This document shows positions 60,944 through 64,000 of a stretch of DNA of 64,000 nucleotides, one piece after another. Origin of the DNA: an uncultured Desulfosarcina sp. (GTDB lineage: Bacteria; Desulfobacterota; Desulfobacteria; Desulfobacterales; Desulfosarcinaceae); assembly GCF_963668215.1 (NCBI RefSeq), contig NZ_OY764190.1:6448001-6512000 (forward strand). The letters run 5' to 3'. Both the position numbers and the translations under genes were made by a program. The notes beneath the pieces were generated by a model. It ran no database searches. It was given only the letters and a program-made list of their open reading frames with translations, and was not told where the DNA came from. Numbering within the stretch: position 1 is the first letter of the stretch; every line of letters starts with the position of its first letter.

Positions 60944-62901
60944 CCACCGTTTCGGATGATGCGGCCATCGTGGCCGAACAGCTGACACGCACCTTCGGGG
61001 ATCTTGCGGCGGTGGACGGCCTGTCCCTGATGGTCGAAAGCGGAGAAATTTACGGGCTGGTCGGCCCGGACGGCGCCGGCAAGACCACCACCTTGCGGAT
61101 GCTGGCCGGCCTGCTGGACCCCTGCGGCGGCCGGCTGCGGGTTGCCGGCTGCGATCTTCCGGCCCAAAGCGATGCCGTCAAAACCCACCTGGCCTACATG
61201 AGCCAGCGCTTCGGTCTTTATCCGGATCTAACGGTGGACGAAAACATCGATTTCTATGCCGATCTTTATGGCGTAAGCCGCGGTGAGCGCGCCGACCGCC
61301 TGGACGAATTGCTCGATTTCTCCAACATGCGCCCGTTTCGAAAGCGGCTGGCCGGCAATCTTTCCGGCGGCATGAAACAGAAGCTGCAATTGATCTGTGC
61401 CTTGATCCACACCCCCCGGGTACTGCTGCTGGACGAGCCCACCAACGGCGTCGATCCGGTCAGCCGCCGCGATTTCTGGCGCATTCTCTACCGCATGCTC
61501 AAAGCCGGGGTGGCCATCCTGGTCACGACCGCTTACCTGGACGAAGCCGAGCGCTGCAACCGCATCGGACTGATGGACCACGGCAGGCTGATCGCCCAGG
61601 GCGATCCGGCAGCGGTCCGCCGGTCGCTGCCTCTGAAAATTTTGGAACTGCGCTGCAGCGCGTGCCGCAAGGCCCGCCGGATGCTTCGCCAAGAATTTGC
61701 CGACGACGCCGGCGTGGATCTGTATGGCGACAGCCTCCATATCGTCTGCCGGGACCCGGTGGCCATCACCCGGCGGACAAAACGGATTCTCGACCAAGCC
61801 GGAATTGCGATTAAGGACATCCGCAGCATCGCCCCCAGTCTCGAGGATGTTTTCGTCAGCACCGTTGCGGCCAGGGCGAAAGCAGCCCCCGATGACGCTG
61901 AAGCTGCGACGCCGACCGACCATGTCGCGCCGGCCGGCGAGCGCATCCATGCCGACAGCGAAATCGCCGTGCAGGTCGAAGGACTGACCCGGCGTTTCGG
62001 CAGTTTTACGGCTGTGGACCATCTCGATCTGAGCGTTGCCCGCGGCGAGATTTTCGGGTTCCTGGGCCCCAACGGCGCCGGCAAGAGCACCACCATCCGC
62101 ATGCTCTGTGGGCTGCTCAGCCCCTCGGAAGGCGGGGGTAGCGTGGCCGGCTGCGACATCGTCTCTAAGGCCGAAGCCATCAAACAGCAGATCGGCTACA
62201 TGAGCCAGAAATTCTCCCTTTACGAGGATTTGACCGTTTCGGAGAATATCGCCTTTTACGGCGGCATTTACGGGTTGGACGGCGAGCGGTTGGCCGAGCG
62301 CCGGGCCTGGGCGATCCGCATGGCCGGCCTGGAGGGGCGCGAAAACCACCCCACCCGACGGCTGGCCGGCGGTTGGAAGCAGCGCCTCTCGCTGGCCTGC
62401 GCCATCCTGCACCGGCCGCCCATCGTTTTTTTAGACGAACCCACCAGCGGGGTGGACCCGTTGAGCCGGCGGCGGTTCTGGGACCTGATTTATGATATGG
62501 CCGGCCGGGGACGAACGGTTTTCGTCACGACCCATTACATGGAAGAGGCCGAATACTGCGACCGGGTGGCGCTGATCTATCGGGGCCGCATGATCGCCCT
62601 GGGGACACCGCGAGAATTGAAGGCGCAGTGGGTCGATGAAACCATCCTCGATCTGCGCTGCCCCCGGCCCCAGAAGCTGATGGACCGTCTGGCTGCCGTC
62701 GAGGGGGTTTTGGATGTGGCCCTGTTCGGGGCCGGGCTGCACCTCAAGGTGAACGATGCCGAAGCGGTCACCGTCCGCCTCCGAGAAATGGCCGAACGTC
62801 TGGAAATGGCCGATATGATCGTGACCCCGGTCCCCCCTTCCATGGAGGACGTATTCGTCTCACTGATCGAAAAGGAGGACCGTCAGGATGCCAAGCATTG
62901 A
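60940..62901 (+). CDS. Double ATPase subunit of an ABC-2 exporter (YbhF-like)
   Basis: A 653-aa protein with two fused nucleotide-binding domains. NBD1: Walker A GPDGAGKTT, signature LSGGMKQKL, Walker B LLLDEPTNG. NBD2 (from about residue 345): Walker A GPNGAGKST, a degenerate signature LAGGWKQRL, Walker B FLDEPTSG. The start overlaps the HlyD stop. The substrate is unknown; relatives export cationic compounds or drugs. Confidence 0.93.
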   Translation: MTTVSDDAAIVAEQLTRTFGDLAAVDGLSLMVESGEIYGLVGPDGAGKTTTLRMLAGLLDPCGGRLRVAGCDLPAQSDAVKTHLAYMSQRFGLYPDLTVDENIDFYADLYGVSRGERADRLDELLDFSNMRPFRKRLAGNLSGGMKQKLQLICALIHTPRVLLLDEPTNGVDPVSRRDFWRILYRMLKAGVAILVTTAYLDEAERCNRIGLMDHGRLIAQGDPAAVRRSLPLKILELRCSACRKARRMLRQEFADDAGVDLYGDSLHIVCRDPVAITRRTKRILDQAGIAIKDIRSIAPSLEDVFVSTVAARAKAAPDDAEAATPTDHVAPAGERIHADSEIAVQVEGLTRRFGSFTAVDHLDLSVARGEIFGFLGPNGAGKSTTIRMLCGLLSPSEGGGSVAGCDIVSKAEAIKQQIGYMSQKFSLYEDLTVSENIAFYGGIYGLDGERLAERRAWAIRMAGLEGRENHPTRRLAGGWKQRLSLACAILHRPPIVFLDEPTSGVDPLSRRRFWDLIYDMAGRGRTVFVTTHYMEEAEYCDRVALIYRGRMIALGTPRELKAQWVDETILDLRCPRPQKLMDRLAAVEGVLDVALFGAGLHLKVNDAEAVTVRLREMAERLEMADMIVTPVPPSMEDVFVSLIEKEDRQDAKH

Positions 62902-62946
62902 TGAACGGCTTTTGCGGTCTCCAGACCCGCCCCGAGAAAGGGGGAT

Positions 62947-64000
62947 ATGATGCGACTGCAGCGTCTGATAGCCGTGGTCCGCAAGGAGTTCATTCACATC
63001 CTGCGGGACTGGCGCAGCCTGGTGCTGGCCATCGCCATCCCCATGCTCCTGATCGCCCTGTTCGGCTACGCCCTGACTATGGACCTCAAGCATGTGCCCA
63101 CGGCCATCCGGGACCAGTCCCGCACCGCCGAAAGCCGTCAATTCATCAGCCTTCTGGAAGGGTCGGCCTATTTTTCCATTGACCGGTATACCGACGACCC
63201 GGCCGCGCTCGCCGACTGGCTCGACGCCGGCAAGATCATGGTGGCCCTGACCCTCCCGGCCGATTTCGCCGATTGCATCCGTGCCGGCCGTCCGGTGGCT
63301 GTCCAGGCCATCATCGACGGGGCCGACGCCAACAACGCGTCGCTGGCCGCCGGCTACCTGGAAGCCATCGGCCTGATCTACAATCGCAGCCTTACGGTTG
63401 CCGGAAATTTTCGCTCCGGGATGCCGGGGACGGTCAGCCTGGAACCGCGGGCCTGGTACAACCCGGAACTGGAAAGCCGCAACGTGATCATCCCCGGAAT
63501 CATCGCCCTGGTGATGGTGGTCATCGCCGCCATGCTCACCAGTGTCACCATCGCCCGGGAATGGGAAACCGGCACCATGGAACAGCTCATCAGCACCCCC
63601 ATCCGGGTTCCCGAACTGGTTATCGGCAAGGTGGTGCCCTATTTCGTCATCGGACTGATCGATGTGGCCATCGCCGTGGCCATGGGCAGCTGGATTTTCG
63701 ATGTTCCGCTGCGGGGCAGCCCGGCCCTGCTGTTTCTCTCGGCATCGGTTTTTCTCACCGGCGCCCTGTTTCTGGGGCTTTTGCTCAGCATCAACCTGAA
63801 GAGCCAGGTGCTGGCCAACCAGCTTGCCGTGTTCACCGGCTACCTGCCCACGCTTCTGCTCTCGGGCTTCGTCTTCGGCATCTACAACATGCCGACGGCG
63901 ATCCAGGCGATCACCTTCATCGTGCCGGCACGCTACTTCATCGCCCTGCTCAAGGGAATTTTTCTGAAAGGCATCGGATTGGAGGTATTGGGACTCAACA
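62947..64000 (+). CDS. ABC-2 type permease (YbhS-like), 3' end outside window
   Basis: It opens at ATG 62947, with a second ATG at 62950; AAAGGGGG is just upstream. About 351 codons are visible. The first helix VLAIAIPMLLIALFGYAL, a large external loop (about 50-175), and then several helices containing the ABC-2 motif REWETGTMEQLISTP are seen. The frame is open at the window end. It forms the membrane channel for the double ATPase. Confidence 0.92.
   Translation, partial: MMRLQRLIAVVRKEFIHILRDWRSLVLAIAIPMLLIALFGYALTMDLKHVPTAIRDQSRTAESRQFISLLEGSAYFSIDRYTDDPAALADWLDAGKIMVALTLPADFADCIRAGRPVAVQAIIDGADANNASLAAGYLEAIGLIYNRSLTVAGNFRSGMPGTVSLEPRAWYNPELESRNVIIPGIIALVMVVIAAMLTSVTIAREWETGTMEQLISTPIRVPELVIGKVVPYFVIGLIDVAIAVAMGSWIFDVPLRGSPALLFLSASVFLTGALFLGLLLSINLKSQVLANQLAVFTGYLPTLLLSGFVFGIYNMPTAIQAITFIVPARYFIALLKGIFLKGIGLEVLGLN

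Noticed and set aside
61228..62412. 394-codon minus-strand frame opposite the double ATPase
   Set aside because: Antisense of two complete ABC domains; no ribosome site.

Overview
The window looks like chromosome of an anaerobic deltaproteobacterium (Desulfobacterota, Desulfosarcina/Desulfobacteraceae-like; inferred from gene content, not proven). Pointers are an exosortase with a VPxPA-type C-terminal sorting signal, a bifunctional ornithine-lipid-synthase-like protein, DUF3426 and DUF1566 proteins, and a GEMM-type RNA in front of surface-protein genes. A 13-kb integrated element interrupts the chromosome.

Layout. 1-6741 (minus strand): an envelope operon running GT2-GtrA glycosyltransferase, TMTC-like TPR protein, exosortase with a C2H2 tail, UDP-glucuronate decarboxylase, and a MauE/DoxX-thioredoxin protein cut by the window edge. 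7047-25361 (minus): a two-partner-secretion locus in the order TpsB, giant TpsA (about 3585 aa), DUF2341-LamG-ExbB fusion, ExbD, TonB, porin, coiled-coil protein. It is preceded by a c-di-GMP-I-like riboswitch whose 3' strand doubles as a terminator arm. An IS110 element (25614-26558 plus a putative bridge-RNA region) sits just upstream. 26847-36888: two FKBP-like lipoproteins, a DUF1566 lipoprotein, a Cys-rich secreted binding-protein-like gene, a VPxPA-CTERM protein under a second copy of the same riboswitch (here sequestering the ribosome binding site), and an OlsF-like acyltransferase. 36931-38085: a DUF4143 ATPase.

38388-51538 is an integrated mobile element. It is bounded by a 56-bp perfect direct repeat containing the 3' end of tRNA-Met, with the intact tRNA on the right and a large tyrosine integrase beside it. 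It carries a 14-repeat CRISPR array, a compact 444-aa TnpB/Cas12f-like nuclease with an intact RuvC D-E-D triad, and between them a highly folded non-coding RNA with a 30-nt anti-repeat to the CRISPR repeat (candidate tracrRNA). No cas1, cas2 or cas4 is present. The rest of the element is a helicase-like ATPase, a ParB-like protein with a J-domain-like end, a small tyrosine recombinase and many small unknown proteins, with no capsid or terminase recognised. It is therefore satellite- or plasmid-like. Left of the left repeat lies a broken 5' fragment of a related integrase, a sign of serial integration at the same tRNA.

51677-64000 is core chromosome: a zinc-ribbon/DUF3426 protein, hpt, a CbpA-like DnaJ, mnmG, a YhcC-like radical SAM protein, then a TetR-controlled HlyD/ABC exporter operon running off the right edge.
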